Notes: a model not told the origin generated them from the letters alone. A stretch of DNA of 64,000 bases from an uncultured Chloroflexota bacterium (GCA_902786265.1 CADACE010000016.1:1-64000), one strand, 5' to 3'. Counted from the stretch's first letter, positions 54,935-64,000 are shown. Translations and numbers: made by a program.

Positions 54935-55279
54935 ATGACAGATATTTTGAGAACTATTGAAGCTCCGGTTAATCCGAATATCCCTGATCTGCTCCCCGGC
55001 GACCAGGTTTCCGTTCATGTAAAGATCAAGGAAGGCAACCGCGAACGTATCCAGGAATTCAAGGGCATCGTCCTCTTCACCCATAACAATGGCACGAATT
55101 CCACGTTCACTGTCCGCCGTGTCGCGTCCAACGGTATCGGCGTTGAACGTACTTTCCTGACCCGCTCTCCCCGCATCGACAAGGTCGTTGTGGAACGCCA
55201 CAGCAAAGTTCGCCGCGGCCGCCTGTACTTCCTCCGTAATCGCAGCGGTAAGAGCGCCCGCCTCAAGCAGAAATTCTAA
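54935..55279 (+). CDS. rplS: 50S ribosomal protein L19
   Basis: This 114-residue protein has the usual L19 length and sits at the interface of the ribosomal subunits. The family pattern is clear: DLLPGDQVSVHVKIKEGNRE, then FTVRR, GIGVERTF, SPRIDKVVVERHSKVRRGRLYFLR. It is not flanked by rpsP, rimM or trmD as in many bacteria, so it is a single-gene unit with its own promoter, UUCG leader hairpin and terminator. Confidence 0.97.
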   Translation: MTDILRTIEAPVNPNIPDLLPGDQVSVHVKIKEGNRERIQEFKGIVLFTHNNGTNSTFTVRRVASNGIGVERTFLTRSPRIDKVVVERHSKVRRGRLYFLRNRSGKSARLKQKF

Positions 55280-55310
55280 GCCGCCGGCGGTTTCGATTTG
55301 TGTTGTTTAT

Positions 55311-55342
55311 AAAAGTGCCTTCTCTTTTGAAGGCGCTTTTTT
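55311..55342 (+). terminator. intrinsic terminator of rplS
   Basis: AAAAGTGCCTTC pairs with GAAGGCGCTTTTTT (one G-T pair) around a TCTTTT loop. Confidence 0.9.
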
Positions 55343-55374
55343 ATTTTCCTCATCAGTCTCTGCCGGTTCCGTGT

Positions 55375-55403
55375 TTTTCAATCAACCTGCTTTATGCTAT
55401 AAT
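55375..55403 (+). promoter_or_regulatory. promoter of the secreted unknown gene
   Basis: TTTTCA (55375-55380), a 17-bp spacer and TATAAT (55398-55403). Confidence 0.6.
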
Positions 55404-55453
55404 CCATTTATAATGTTATGCTGACGAATAAAGAAATAAGAAAGGGATCCGAT

Positions 55454-56983
55454 ATGAAAAAGAGATTGATAATCGTACTGTCCGCATTGATCATGCTGAG
55501 CCTTATAGCTGCGAATGCTTTTGCGGATGGTTCTCCGGAGACGCTGAAATCGAATCTGGAAAACGCGGATTTTTATGTACAGGATGGTATCCTCTATGAG
55601 TTCGATACGTTGAAGCTTGCCTCAGAAGGGAAGCTGCTTACCTGCTTCGGCAACAACGCCGGCTCAGCTTACCTCATCCTGAATCTGCCGCCCGCACCTG
55701 AACAGGACTCAGCGCCCGGAAATCCGGAACGCGGATGGGATCCGGAACTGCCCTGTGCTTATGATGACCCGGATGTGGAAAACGCACCGGCCAATCCATA
55801 CTTTTCCCCCGCCGGGATCCATTTCAAGCTGCGGCAGGACGAAGCGGTTGTCGTCATCACAAAACTGCCGGATCCCTGTAAATACTGGTCTTTTATTGCC
55901 TATGACATGTTTGTTGCCCAACAGGAAGGGAAGGATTATTCCAATCAAAAAGGCTTCTTCGGTATCGGTGATGAAGAAACAGGCCTGTATCACACGATTT
56001 TCGGCTCCATCGGCGCGCCGGTGAACATGCTGAACGCACGCCATGACGGAGAAAGCGCATTCGGAACAAACACCGTGATCGTGCTGTGTGCCAACAGCGA
56101 AGTACGTGACCGGATCCTCGAGAGTCTGGAACAGGCAGGCTACCCGGAAAGCATGGTGAATGTGATGGAGATCCCCGCGGATGTTTACCGCATGGGGCTT
56201 GAACGGGGAAAGGATACCTTCAACCTGTTTGGACGGATCTCGCAGCCGGAAGACCGGGAAGCATATAATGCCTATATGGAAGGTCTTGCGGAAAACGCCG
56301 CCGTATTCCGGGTGACCCCGAAGACTGAAGCGAAGCCCGCTCCGTTCCCTGTCCGGGAGCTGAAGCCGCGGGGGACCGGCGTGCATGAAGCAGGAATGAT
56401 CGATTCCTTTACCGCGAATCTTGACGGCATCCGTCAGGCAATCATCGAAAAATACGCGGCGGATTATGACTACGAAGAACTGACAACGGAAATCAGCATC
56501 ATTGACGGGATGACAGCTTATACCAATGACGTAAATGCCAACGGAGACGTCCATGATGCCGCATATCTGTTTACGCCGGACTTTGAACTGACAAGCGATG
56601 AGGATTTTGTCGTAGTTTACGGCGTGAACCACGCGAACACCGGGAAAGCCCGTTATTTCAACGCTGTGCTGCATGCGCGTCCGCTGCTCAACGGTGTATG
56701 CACGGTCTTTGACTCCATGATGCCCGGCAGCGCCGATGAATTCCTCAGAGCTGATGCGCAGGGGAAAGATGATTTTTATGTCTACAAAATGGCCCGGGAA
56801 CAGACAGATGAACATACGGCCATCATCCCATACTCCACCGGAAACGAACAGGGAAAGTTTTACGGCGTTGATAATGAAAAACCGGTATTCATGCTGTTCC
56901 GGATCTACCTGGATGAATCCGGCGTCGGCGCGTCATACTACGAACTGGTCAATGACCGCGTGATCGTTTTCCATAAGAAATAA
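55454..56983 (+). CDS. secreted protein of unknown function
   Basis: This 509-residue protein has a clear signal peptide ending NAFA-DG and no lipobox or further membrane segment. I do not recognise its family. Two portions are visible: an N-terminal part (to ~residue 260) with GNNAGSAYLILNLPPAP, PAGIHFKLRQDEAVVVITKLP and FGSIGAPVNMLNARHDGESAFGTNT, and a C-terminal part with VVYGVNHANTGKARYFNAVLHA. Both look like mixed alpha/beta domains. No nucleophile motif can be assigned. It has its own promoter and RBS (AAAGGGA) and begins a stretch of exported proteins. Confidence 0.83.
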   Translation: MKKRLIIVLSALIMLSLIAANAFADGSPETLKSNLENADFYVQDGILYEFDTLKLASEGKLLTCFGNNAGSAYLILNLPPAPEQDSAPGNPERGWDPELPCAYDDPDVENAPANPYFSPAGIHFKLRQDEAVVVITKLPDPCKYWSFIAYDMFVAQQEGKDYSNQKGFFGIGDEETGLYHTIFGSIGAPVNMLNARHDGESAFGTNTVIVLCANSEVRDRILESLEQAGYPESMVNVMEIPADVYRMGLERGKDTFNLFGRISQPEDREAYNAYMEGLAENAAVFRVTPKTEAKPAPFPVRELKPRGTGVHEAGMIDSFTANLDGIRQAIIEKYAADYDYEELTTEISIIDGMTAYTNDVNANGDVHDAAYLFTPDFELTSDEDFVVVYGVNHANTGKARYFNAVLHARPLLNGVCTVFDSMMPGSADEFLRADAQGKDDFYVYKMAREQTDEHTAIIPYSTGNEQGKFYGVDNEKPVFMLFRIYLDESGVGASYYELVNDRVIVFHKK

Positions 56984-57007
56984 AAAAGGCGGGATGTCTG
57001 TCCCGCC
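56982..57007 (-). terminator. terminator hairpin directed to the minus strand
   Basis: GGCGGGA (56988-56994) and TCCCGCC (57001-57007) pair perfectly; on the minus strand a run of six T follows. Confidence 0.65.
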
Positions 57008-57028
57008 GGAATAAACGGTAAACTGACA

Positions 57029-57068
57029 AAAACATCTCCTTTTCCGCGGATAACAAAGGAGATGTTTT
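57029..57068. terminator. bidirectional terminator
   Basis: A 14-bp perfect stem, AAAACATCTCCTTT with AAAGGAGATGTTTT, between convergent genes. Confidence 0.9.
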
Positions 57069-57207
57069 AGTTATATTATGCAGGGACAGGCCGCAAGATG
57101 AATGAAAACATGGCAGGCGCTTTCAGCATAAGAAATCACTTTGCGGATCTTTCCATAAAGTTTTATTTTTCCGCCGCGTAATCTCAAATACTAAAAGTCA
57201 TAAGCAA

Positions 57208-58275
57208 TCAGTATTGCAGATACAATGACTCCAGTCTTTCCGGGCTTACGTCTCCCGTCGTTAATGCCAAACGGAGCAGAATGGCTGCTTTCTGGGGAGA
57301 AAGATTGTTCGCCGCGACCGTGTTTTCGCATAAAAGATTTTCGTCTATGATCACGCCGTCATCGATCCGGGAGGAAATCACCACCGGGATCGTCAGATGA
57401 CTGATGATATCGATCCATTTGCTGCTGAACTCACCGGCACCGGCACCGGCGATCACCAGGCCTTCCGAATTATCGGCGGCATAACGCAGCAAATCCGGAT
57501 CCGCGTCCACAAAGAAGTAGAGAATCGATACCTTCGGAAGCATTGTCAGATCGCTGACATCAAATTCTGTTTCGACAGTGTGCTTTCTTGAAGTCTCTTC
57601 ATACAGGAAAACCATGCCATCACGTACTACACCAATGTCGCCCGTTTCGCCCGCAGAAATAGCCATCACGTTATAGGTACTGGTTTTGGCCACAGAGCGT
57701 GCGGTAAATATCCGGCTGGAAAAGACAACGAGCACCCCCTGCCCGACAGCTTCTTTCGAAGCCGCGACACAGACAGAATCATACAAATTCATAGGGCCAT
57801 CCGCCGAGAGGGAAGTTGACGGACGCATGGAACCGGTCAATACAACGGGTTTGTCCGTCTTCACCGTCAGGTTCAGAAAATATGCCGTTTCCTCAAGCGT
57901 ATCCGTTCCGTGTGTGATGACAAACCCTTTTACTTCCGGATCAGCAGACATTTCATTGATCGTATTTGCCATGGTGATCCAAATATCCGATGTGATATCA
58001 TCTGAATTCACATTACATATCTGAATCGCTTCAATATCAGCCACATCATCCAGTTCCGGCACTTCTGAAAGCAGTTCATCTGCTGAAAGGGTTCCGGATC
58101 TGTATCCCGCTGTTTTTCCTTCTTCCCCTACACCGGCAATCGTTCCGCCTGTAGCAAGTATGATGACCTTTCCTTTTTTTTCGGAATCAGAGTCATCTTC
58201 AGTTTCCTGCCCGGAGACAGAAACCGCAGACAGCAATATAAAAAGACTGAAAACAATTAATAATATTCGCTTCAT
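57208..58275 (-). CDS. exported type II L-asparaginase
   Basis: This 355-residue enzyme splits asparagine (often glutamine as well) to the acid and ammonia outside the membrane. It has a signal peptide (MKRILLIVFSLF..., cleavage near VSG-QE), a short acidic linker, then the two threonine motifs ATGGTIAG (residues 41-48) and THGTDTLEE (about 120-128). The start ATG 58275 is chosen because GGGAG lies upstream and the signal peptide begins there. The frame extends 43 codons further but without an RBS. Could supply amino acids together with the peptidases next to it. Confidence 0.92.
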   Translation of the reverse strand: MKRILLIVFSLFILLSAVSVSGQETEDDSDSEKKGKVIILATGGTIAGVGEEGKTAGYRSGTLSADELLSEVPELDDVADIEAIQICNVNSDDITSDIWITMANTINEMSADPEVKGFVITHGTDTLEETAYFLNLTVKTDKPVVLTGSMRPSTSLSADGPMNLYDSVCVAASKEAVGQGVLVVFSSRIFTARSVAKTSTYNVMAISAGETGDIGVVRDGMVFLYEETSRKHTVETEFDVSDLTMLPKVSILYFFVDADPDLLRYAADNSEGLVIAGAGAGEFSSKWIDIISHLTIPVVISSRIDDGVIIDENLLCENTVAANNLSPQKAAILLRLALTTGDVSPERLESLYLQY

Positions 58276-58546
58276 TTTTATCTCCCGGAACAGGGTCTGC
58301 CAAAGGGGCGTGAAAATCGGGTGATCCAATAATTTATGTGATTTTCCCTTCATTATCATTTCTCCGTCTTGAAGGATCCGTGATATTTTTACAAGCCCCA
58401 CCATACGAAGAGAACAGTCTCCTGTCCATTACACCTTTTGAGTATATAACGATTCATCAGGCCGGGAAAAAACTGATTCATCATTATATAAATTACCGGC
58501 AGATGAGCGCAAAAATTTTACATCAACCATTTTGCCGGATACCGGA

Positions 58547-60550
58547 TCAATAGCCTCCCAGATCGCTTGCACAGATCTGTGCCTGACCATTATCAGCATA
58601 AACGCACCGGTCCAGCGCATGGAACTTCAGTACGCTGTTCAGCGGATAAACATAACCCTTGACCGGCAGGTTGTCCCAGGCCGTGTACCCATCATCCTGC
58701 TGGACTTCATTGACCAGATCGATGATTTCTGTCCAGTCAAGCCATGCATCCTCGTCCAGTCCCAAAAAGCTTTCACCCGGATTGACGATCCCGATCGAAT
58801 ATTCAGGTATTTTTGCTGTGGTATTTGCAGCAGATGCCGGACCGGAATTTGTGCTGTTTACCAGTGCGTATTTCAGTCCGTCCGAGGTTTCGAGAGTTTC
58901 CTCGACTACGATGCTGATCAGCGAACCTTCCGGCAGAATTAACCAGCTGTCCAGCGGCATACGATGATAACCTGCATAGGGATAAGTATAAGTGACAACA
59001 TTCAGCAGTTCGCCGTCAGTAGGTGTCTGATAATCCTCATCCAACAGATAAACGGATGCGGTCACCGTTGTGTTCAGGTCACCTGTCATCGCGGAAACAT
59101 ACTCCATCACATGGTCTTCCGCAATATAAAAAATATTGGCGGCATAAACCGGTGTATCGAACAGGGTCGAGTGCAGGGATTGAGCGGGCAGGTAATCATA
59201 TTCCAGGATTTCCATGTAATCCATTTTCTGCAGGTCTTCTCTTGTAATGAATTCAAAAGTCTGCGGATCCTGCAGATTCATGTCATAATATGACATATAA
59301 AAATAGCCGTTCATTCCCCAATCGTCTCCCCAGCTGTTCCGGATGATCCAGGCGCCGTCAGCGGGAGGCTGATGACCCTCCGTGAACCATTCTTTCGGGA
59401 AGGTGTCGTCCCAACCGACGATCGTGACGCAATGGTTGATCCCCTTCTCTTCATAGGTATATTGGGAATAGATCACCGGATCGGTTCCCGTAAAGTTCAG
59501 ATACCGCCGGTATTCAATTCCTTCCGCTTCATCAGCCTCGGTCAGTTCCTCATAAGACAGCCCGAAATTCGGAGAGTTGAGCACCTGCATCAGCTGATCG
59601 CGGTCCATGCTATTCACATCATATAAATCGCTCCTGAAACCATACTCTTCACACAACCAGATCAGAGAATCCCGCAGCTCCTCAACTGTCATCCTTTCAC
59701 GGGCAACATCGTCCGGAGTGGAATGATCCGAAAGGATAGAAACAGCTACAGCCCGTCCGGACATCAGCTCGGATTTGATCATTTCAGTCGCTTCAGGTCT
59801 GTAGACATACTCAAAATTCTCATCCCGGCCGGCCGGATTCGGCAGTACATTGGCATCCCTGATTTCAAAGCTCTGGAAAAAGCGCAGGTCTTCCGGCAGA
59901 CTCCAGTCGCCTTCTTCCTCTACCCCACCCTCACTGTTCTGATAAGGAGCGATCGATTCCTTTACGACCCCTATTCCGGAGGCAAGGCTTGAAGTCGCGA
60001 GAGAAAAAGTACCGCCGGTGTTATAACGGTTTGCATCAGTCGGGTCAAGGTAATAGGCACCTTCTCCTGCCTGAGCCTCATCAAAGGGATATTCCCCTTC
60101 CGGATAATCCTCCAGCAGAGGCAGAGCCTTGGTGGTAAACCATGCCAGATGCTTTTCGGAAAGGTCCAGCGCTTCACCATAAACCAGCTCATATTCCCTT
60201 GCCGTTATCCCGAGGGAATTCAGGATGCTTGTTTCACAGGCGGCGATGGCGGCAAAACTCCAGCAGGTTCCCCAGGGACTCTGATCCCTCACGGGCGGGA
60301 CAGTTCCTCTCTCACGCAGGTCAAATTTTTCCGGGTAGAAATCATAAACCGGATACCACTGCATTTCCGTGTAAATATCCTGCATGCTTTCTGCGACACT
60401 GGAATAATAGAGCTGGTCGCCCAGATACAGCAGTTTTCCCAGATCTTCGTCATCCAGCTCATAAACAGAGATGTTTTGGGCTGAGACGACGCTTACAATT
60501 GAAAGCAGAGACAATAAAATAAAAAGCAGATTTACGGTTTTGAATTTCAT
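58547..60550 (-). CDS. secreted papain-family (C1A) peptidase with probable lectin-like tail
   Basis: This 667-residue exported peptidase has a signal peptide ending SVVSA-QN. The C1A domain begins at KFDLRERGTVPPVRDQSPWG and holds the full active site: oxyanion Gln in RDQSPWGTCWSFA, Cys about 96, His about 373 in NHCVTIVGWDD and Asn about 405 in RNSWGDDWG. The C-terminal ~200 residues (SLHSTLFDTPVYAANIFYI..., DGLKYALVNSTNSG) match the lectin-like domain often found after C1A in anaerobes. No clear pro-domain is seen. It would digest extracellular protein or peptides. ATG 60550 has GGAG upstream. Confidence 0.92.
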   Translation of the reverse strand: MKFKTVNLLFILLSLLSIVSVVSAQNISVYELDDEDLGKLLYLGDQLYYSSVAESMQDIYTEMQWYPVYDFYPEKFDLRERGTVPPVRDQSPWGTCWSFAAIAACETSILNSLGITAREYELVYGEALDLSEKHLAWFTTKALPLLEDYPEGEYPFDEAQAGEGAYYLDPTDANRYNTGGTFSLATSSLASGIGVVKESIAPYQNSEGGVEEEGDWSLPEDLRFFQSFEIRDANVLPNPAGRDENFEYVYRPEATEMIKSELMSGRAVAVSILSDHSTPDDVARERMTVEELRDSLIWLCEEYGFRSDLYDVNSMDRDQLMQVLNSPNFGLSYEELTEADEAEGIEYRRYLNFTGTDPVIYSQYTYEEKGINHCVTIVGWDDTFPKEWFTEGHQPPADGAWIIRNSWGDDWGMNGYFYMSYYDMNLQDPQTFEFITREDLQKMDYMEILEYDYLPAQSLHSTLFDTPVYAANIFYIAEDHVMEYVSAMTGDLNTTVTASVYLLDEDYQTPTDGELLNVVTYTYPYAGYHRMPLDSWLILPEGSLISIVVEETLETSDGLKYALVNSTNSGPASAANTTAKIPEYSIGIVNPGESFLGLDEDAWLDWTEIIDLVNEVQQDDGYTAWDNLPVKGYVYPLNSVLKFHALDRCVYADNGQAQICASDLGGY

Positions 60551-60747
60551 ATTTTTTCTCCATTTCAACGACAGGACGACTGCAATGAAATTGATATATG
60601 CATAATCCTAATCCGGTTACCGGAAAGTTGTGTGATCATTTGTTTTTGTTTTTATATCGCCGCTTTTTATGGGGCAGGGAGCTTCAGGCATCAGAAGCAG
60701 CTCCCGGGTATGCCCTTCCGCAGCCGTACAGGCGGTTTCCATGTATG

Positions 60748-61158
60748 TCAAAGTGTCTCGCGGACACTGCGCACATGAATGCGGTCCGTGGTGACAAGGG
60801 CAGACTCCTGATGGAAGAGAATACACACCTCTTTGGCGATCTTATCCACGGTTTCCTGCGGCAGGTCGATGAAAGTAAGCACGATCGATTTTTCTTCGGT
60901 ATATTCCCCGTTGTCGTGGATATAGCCGCCGTCAATGACATTGAAGGAGAACGGGACACCGAAATCACGGCAGATCTCCTTCAGGATAACGACATACCGG
61001 TCTGTTGCCAGCTTCTGCTTCTTTGTTTCCGCGTCGTTCAGCCCGATATAGACCTGCGTTTCTTCAATCGTCGTGCTCATGTCGCGGACAAGCTTACCCA
61101 GTATAGACCGGCGCTCATTCACAGTATTCAGAAATTGTTTAACCGAGGACCCATTCAT
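60748..61158 (-). CDS. small conserved-looking protein of unknown function
   Basis: This 136-residue cytoplasmic protein has no signal or membrane segment. The middle looks like an alternating beta-alpha fold (TQVYIGLNDAETKKQKLAT, then SIVLTFIDLPQETVDKIAKE), somewhat like the DUF3574 group, but the match is too weak to assign. No RBS is obvious before ATG 61158; an internal ATG at 61080 is possible. It sits between an S41 peptidase and a C1A peptidase gene and behind a long inverted repeat. Function unknown. Confidence 0.65.
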   Translation of the reverse strand: MNGSSVKQFLNTVNERRSILGKLVRDMSTTIEETQVYIGLNDAETKKQKLATDRYVVILKEICRDFGVPFSFNVIDGGYIHDNGEYTEEKSIVLTFIDLPQETVDKIAKEVCILFHQESALVTTDRIHVRSVRETL

Positions 61159-61196
61159 ATCAATAACTCACAATTATTCAGTACTCAGCGGCACAC

Positions 61197-61251
61197 CGTG
61201 AGGTCAGTTCTTCCCAGCCGGTTCATTGGCTGCATCAGAACTGACCTCACG
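61197..61251. repeat. 15-bp perfect inverted repeat with inner stem
   Basis: CGTGAGGTCAGTTCT (61197-61211) and AGAACTGACCTCACG (61237-61251) are exact reverse complements; the loop holds a further CAGCC/GGCTG stem. No T run follows on either strand. It lies between the S41 peptidase and the small unknown gene. Confidence 0.85.
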
Positions 61252-61276
61252 TACTTTGTTTTGAATCAATACAACA

Positions 61277-63019
61277 TTACAGATTGTTAATATATTCCGT
61301 CAGTTCTTCGCGGTTGTAATACCGTTCCGGCTTGATGAGCGTGAAATCAGGCGCCACACCGGTATCAATGTCATAGAACGAACCGTTCTTGAGGAAGGAC
61401 AACCGCTGCGGTCCGGAGATCTGGAACAAGGTTCCCCAGGCAGTGGAAAGCGGCTGGACGATGCAGCTGCCGCCGCCGGTGGTGCGGCCCAGAAGCGTGA
61501 CCTTATCCGAAGATTTGAACGCCGCCGGAACCAGATTTCCGCAAGAGAAACTCACCGGAGAGACCAGAACAAAAACATTCTTGTCATCCAGGACATCGCC
61601 GTTGTTGAATTTGCGGTCCAGGTTGACATCCGCCCGATAGTATGCGGTAGAGAGCGCACCGGTAAAGGTATCCTTAACGCTGAAAGGAGCATCCCCAAGG
61701 ATCCAACCCATCAGGAAGATCGCCGCGTCCACACTACCGCCGAGATTGTTGCTGAGGTCAATAACGACATTTTCGATCGGGCTGTCATCCCTGTAGATCC
61801 TGCTGTGCGCACGAATCACCAGTCCGATCGTGTCCAGGGGAAGTTCTTCCCCATTTTCGATTGCATCGTAATATCTGGAGGCGGCAGTGTTTGTAAAATG
61901 ATCAAAGACCAGATATGCGGTATTGCCGAATTCTTCATAGACAACGGGATCCTGAGCGTCCGCATAAAAATCATCAGCCGCAGCCCGTGCTGAGCCATAC
62001 ATTTCAACCGCTTCACCCAGCTTGCGGGTGGCAGGTCCGGTAGTCCAATCCACTTCCTTCGCACCGGTCAGATAAGAATAAGCGCTGAATTCGGAATGCA
62101 GGTCATCCAGATAATAATCAATGACCTTATAAAGCAGCTCATCCGCTTCTGCTGATGAAGCCCGGATAAATTCATCATCAAAGCCCATCTGCCAGAAGAA
62201 CTGGTCAAAACTTATGATCTCATGCGGTTCCTTCAGCCCGTAAAGATTGTCCAAAACGAAACAAAGCTCATAATAACCGAATTCGGCAAGTTCCCTGCTG
62301 CGTTCACCGGGCTGGGCTTCATAATACAGTTCACCAAGCTCCGTCAAACCTTTTCTGACCGATCCCAGAATCTTACTATTAACGATCATCAGGCATTCCC
62401 CGTTGAAAAGGATCGTTGTTCTGAAAACAGGAGAAATCAGAATGTCATTCATGGTCTGCAGCGGCAGGTAATATTTTCCGTCCTGCATCACCATGGGAAT
62501 GTGATAAGCTGCCAGGTCCAGCTTCAGTACATCACCGTAACGGTCAAAGGAAGCTTCCAGATTCCGCTGAAACAGCTCGGATTCTCCGGCTTCCGTAAAA
62601 CCGCTGGCACTCAGAAGGTCCAACAGGGATCCTTCGGAAGTAGAATGTACAAAGGCATTGAAATCATCAAAAAGGATCGTTTTTTCCGCAAAATCAAACT
62701 GCATGTGATATTCGTTTTCCCGGACATAAGCCGCGTCCGTTCCCTCGGCATTGAACATCAGATCATACTTCGGATCTGCTAACCAATCACGATACAGGAA
62801 GACCAGCAGATCCATCCATGACTCCAGTTCCACATAGGGCAGGTCATCCACGCCATTCATGAAATAAAGCGGAAACGGCTCCAGCACGTCCGCAATATCA
62901 CCGTTATAAAACGTATAGTCCCGTTCCACGATCTCGTAATTTTCCGGATCATTACCCTGGGCAAAGGCACTGCCGGCGATCAGCAGTACTGCAAACAATA
63001 TCGCAAATAATTTTCTCAT
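61277..63019 (-). CDS. secreted S41 family (CtpA-like) peptidase
   Basis: This 580-residue exported protein has a signal peptide ending GSAFA-QG. A long N-terminal region of unknown fold (to about residue 270) is followed by the S41 catalytic part: NVVIDLSNNLGGSVDAA, VFVLVSPVSFSCGNLVPAAF with the probable nucleophile Ser about 492, and GRTTGGGSC. Unlike processing CtpA enzymes, no PDZ domain is evident, so it resembles tail-specific-like peptidases or retinol-binding-like S41 proteins of anaerobes. It lies upstream of the small unknown protein and C1A peptidase on the same strand. Confidence 0.87.
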   Translation of the reverse strand: MRKLFAILFAVLLIAGSAFAQGNDPENYEIVERDYTFYNGDIADVLEPFPLYFMNGVDDLPYVELESWMDLLVFLYRDWLADPKYDLMFNAEGTDAAYVRENEYHMQFDFAEKTILFDDFNAFVHSTSEGSLLDLLSASGFTEAGESELFQRNLEASFDRYGDVLKLDLAAYHIPMVMQDGKYYLPLQTMNDILISPVFRTTILFNGECLMIVNSKILGSVRKGLTELGELYYEAQPGERSRELAEFGYYELCFVLDNLYGLKEPHEIISFDQFFWQMGFDDEFIRASSAEADELLYKVIDYYLDDLHSEFSAYSYLTGAKEVDWTTGPATRKLGEAVEMYGSARAAADDFYADAQDPVVYEEFGNTAYLVFDHFTNTAASRYYDAIENGEELPLDTIGLVIRAHSRIYRDDSPIENVVIDLSNNLGGSVDAAIFLMGWILGDAPFSVKDTFTGALSTAYYRADVNLDRKFNNGDVLDDKNVFVLVSPVSFSCGNLVPAAFKSSDKVTLLGRTTGGGSCIVQPLSTAWGTLFQISGPQRLSFLKNGSFYDIDTGVAPDFTLIKPERYYNREELTEYINNL

Positions 63020-63063
63020 AAGAATCTCCCTGCTGTAATAACTTATACTTTATTTTAACATAA

Positions 63064-63105
63064 TACAGTCACCTTATGCCGAAGAATCGGCTTCAGGCAA
63101 CTGTA
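63064..63105 (-). terminator. possible terminator after sortase gene
   Basis: TACAGT and ACTGTA with an inner GCCGA/TCGGC stem form a long hairpin about 55 bases beyond the sortase stop. The T run is better on the plus strand than on the minus strand, so direction is uncertain. Confidence 0.45.
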
Positions 63106-63159
63106 TTTTTATGATTTATTATTCTTCAGGCACCTGAAACGGATGCCCAAGCCTTCCGG

Positions 63160-64000
63160 TTACATCGGTTCAGCCAGGATCACGCGGCGGTTGAGGTAGC
63201 CGCCATCGACAGCTTCATCCTCACAGGTGATGAGCACCAGCGCATTCGCCCGTACTTCATCCGCGATATCCGCAAACGCGTCGGCAGCGATTTTTTCGTT
63301 GGCATAGACCTTATAGACACTCATGTTGTTCCGTTTGTCATTGACCATGATATGGTCTCCGGCTTCCAGTCTGCCGAGGAAGAGGAACGGGCCTGCTTCT
63401 GTCGTATTCAGATGGTTATGTCCGGTCAGGACCGTGACACCCTTTCCGGGCAGGCTGCTCTGTTCCAACAGACCGATATCGCTTCCCAGCCATTCCACCG
63501 GATAGTTCCCGTTTTCTTCCGGAACCATCACGATCGTTTCAGATACATCCAATCCCGGGATCTGCAGAGTCAGTCCGGTCGTGCGATAGGCCGGCCCCTT
63601 CGTACGGGCGGGCAGCATCGTCACACGAGAGGCAGAGAACCCTGTCCCCGGCAGCTTGATGCCATACAGCCAGATCAGATCATCATCGTCATCATCATAA
63701 TGCGGCGGAGGCACCGGCACCGGAGATTTTTCCGTTGTAAGCCAGATCGCGCCGCCATTCGGCACCTCAAGGTAGAAGAGTCCGTTGTTCTCATCAAGCT
63801 TTAATGGCGTCTGATTCTCTTTGCCGTTATAGGCTTCCGTTACTTCATAGCCGTTGATACCCCGGACATAAACCCGACGGTCTTCTTTCTGATAAATAAA
63901 CCCATGAGATGTCTCAGGTTCCGAGCCATCTTCATAGACCGCCTCAATTTTATCTTCAGAGGCAGGATCGATTTTGATGATATATTTGATTTCCGGCTCG
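63160..64000 (-). CDS. sortase-family transpeptidase, 5' end cut by window edge
   Basis: The C-terminal ~280 residues of a longer protein; the frame stays open to the window end. The active site is seen: His in TGHNHLNTTEAGPF, Cys in LITCEDEAVDGGYLN and Arg in NRRVILAEPM. A preceding region includes an acidic-rich segment (YDDDDDDL) and repeat-like YVRGINGYEV. It could attach exported proteins to the wall or cross-link a pilin; no LPxTG substrate is visible in this window. The stop is at 63160. Confidence 0.85.
   Translation of the reverse strand, partial: EPEIKYIIKIDPASEDKIEAVYEDGSEPETSHGFIYQKEDRRVYVRGINGYEVTEAYNGKENQTPLKLDENNGLFYLEVPNGGAIWLTTEKSPVPVPPPHYDDDDDDLIWLYGIKLPGTGFSASRVTMLPARTKGPAYRTTGLTLQIPGLDVSETIVMVPEENGNYPVEWLGSDIGLLEQSSLPGKGVTVLTGHNHLNTTEAGPFLFLGRLEAGDHIMVNDKRNNMSVYKVYANEKIAADAFADIADEVRANALVLITCEDEAVDGGYLNRRVILAEPM

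Overview
The window looks like chromosomal DNA of an anaerobic bacterium. I think Chloroflexota (Anaerolineae-like) is most likely. The clues are a lipoprotein with a Pro-Thr linker followed by an NBR1-like Ig domain (47991-48635), an orphan family-5 solute-binding lipoprotein with a long Pro/Thr/Glu linker, abundant secreted proteins with SPase I signals, a sortase, and no LPS or outer-membrane genes. This is an inference from protein style, and a deep clostridial lineage cannot be excluded. About 49 protein genes and two tRNAs are visible. No phage, insertion sequence, CRISPR array or defence system was found.

Layout. 1-5.6 kb: the end of an unknown gene, a REP/BIME-like array of alternating inverted repeats, an aminotransferase, carbamate kinase, tRNA-Val and a CBS/DRTGG-type family II pyrophosphatase. 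5.7-9.7 kb: a leftward Fe(III)-type ABC importer whose permease is frameshifted in its last helix. 10-20.8 kb: surface-polysaccharide and envelope genes (GT2, PlsC, GtrII-like, acyltransferase-3) mixed with glgC, comEC and an orphan peptide-type binding protein. 21-26 kb: a sugar-phosphate transferase coupled to D-lyxose/mannose isomerase, divergent from a complete ribose-class sugar ABC importer. 26.3-34.5 kb: two large GT-C/YfhO membrane proteins, then an SGNH-like/MBOAT pair downstream of a LysM-M23 peptidase and rho. 37-39.5 kb: an esterase, tRNA-Pro and an aminotransferase. 39.6-43.4 kb: a polyamine importer (PotA, PotB and a PotC-PotD fusion). 43.5-44.7 kb: an OhrR-like regulator with glutathione peroxidase. 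45-50 kb: thioesterase, MATE, GT4, lipoprotein and asnS. 50-55 kb: a secreted tannase-like esterase, mntP, an O-antigen-ligase-like protein with a nine-copy repeat tail, and rplS. 55-64 kb: a run of exported proteins (unknown protein, asparaginase, papain-like peptidase with a probable lectin-like tail, S41 peptidase, sortase).

Together the genes suggest a fermentative heterotroph that imports sugars, iron, polyamines and amino acids, builds an acylated surface polymer, and exports several hydrolases. Promoters resemble sigma-70 sites (TTGACA/TATAAT, 16-18 bp spacers), and strong intrinsic terminators are frequent. The most notable points are the REP-like array and its solitary copies (one serving as the tRNA-Pro terminator), the permease frameshift, the PotCD fusion, a ComEC lacking a recognisable metallo-beta-lactamase motif, the 27-bp coding repeat, and two long perfect inverted repeats of unknown role. 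I did not find a clearly new multi-gene system.
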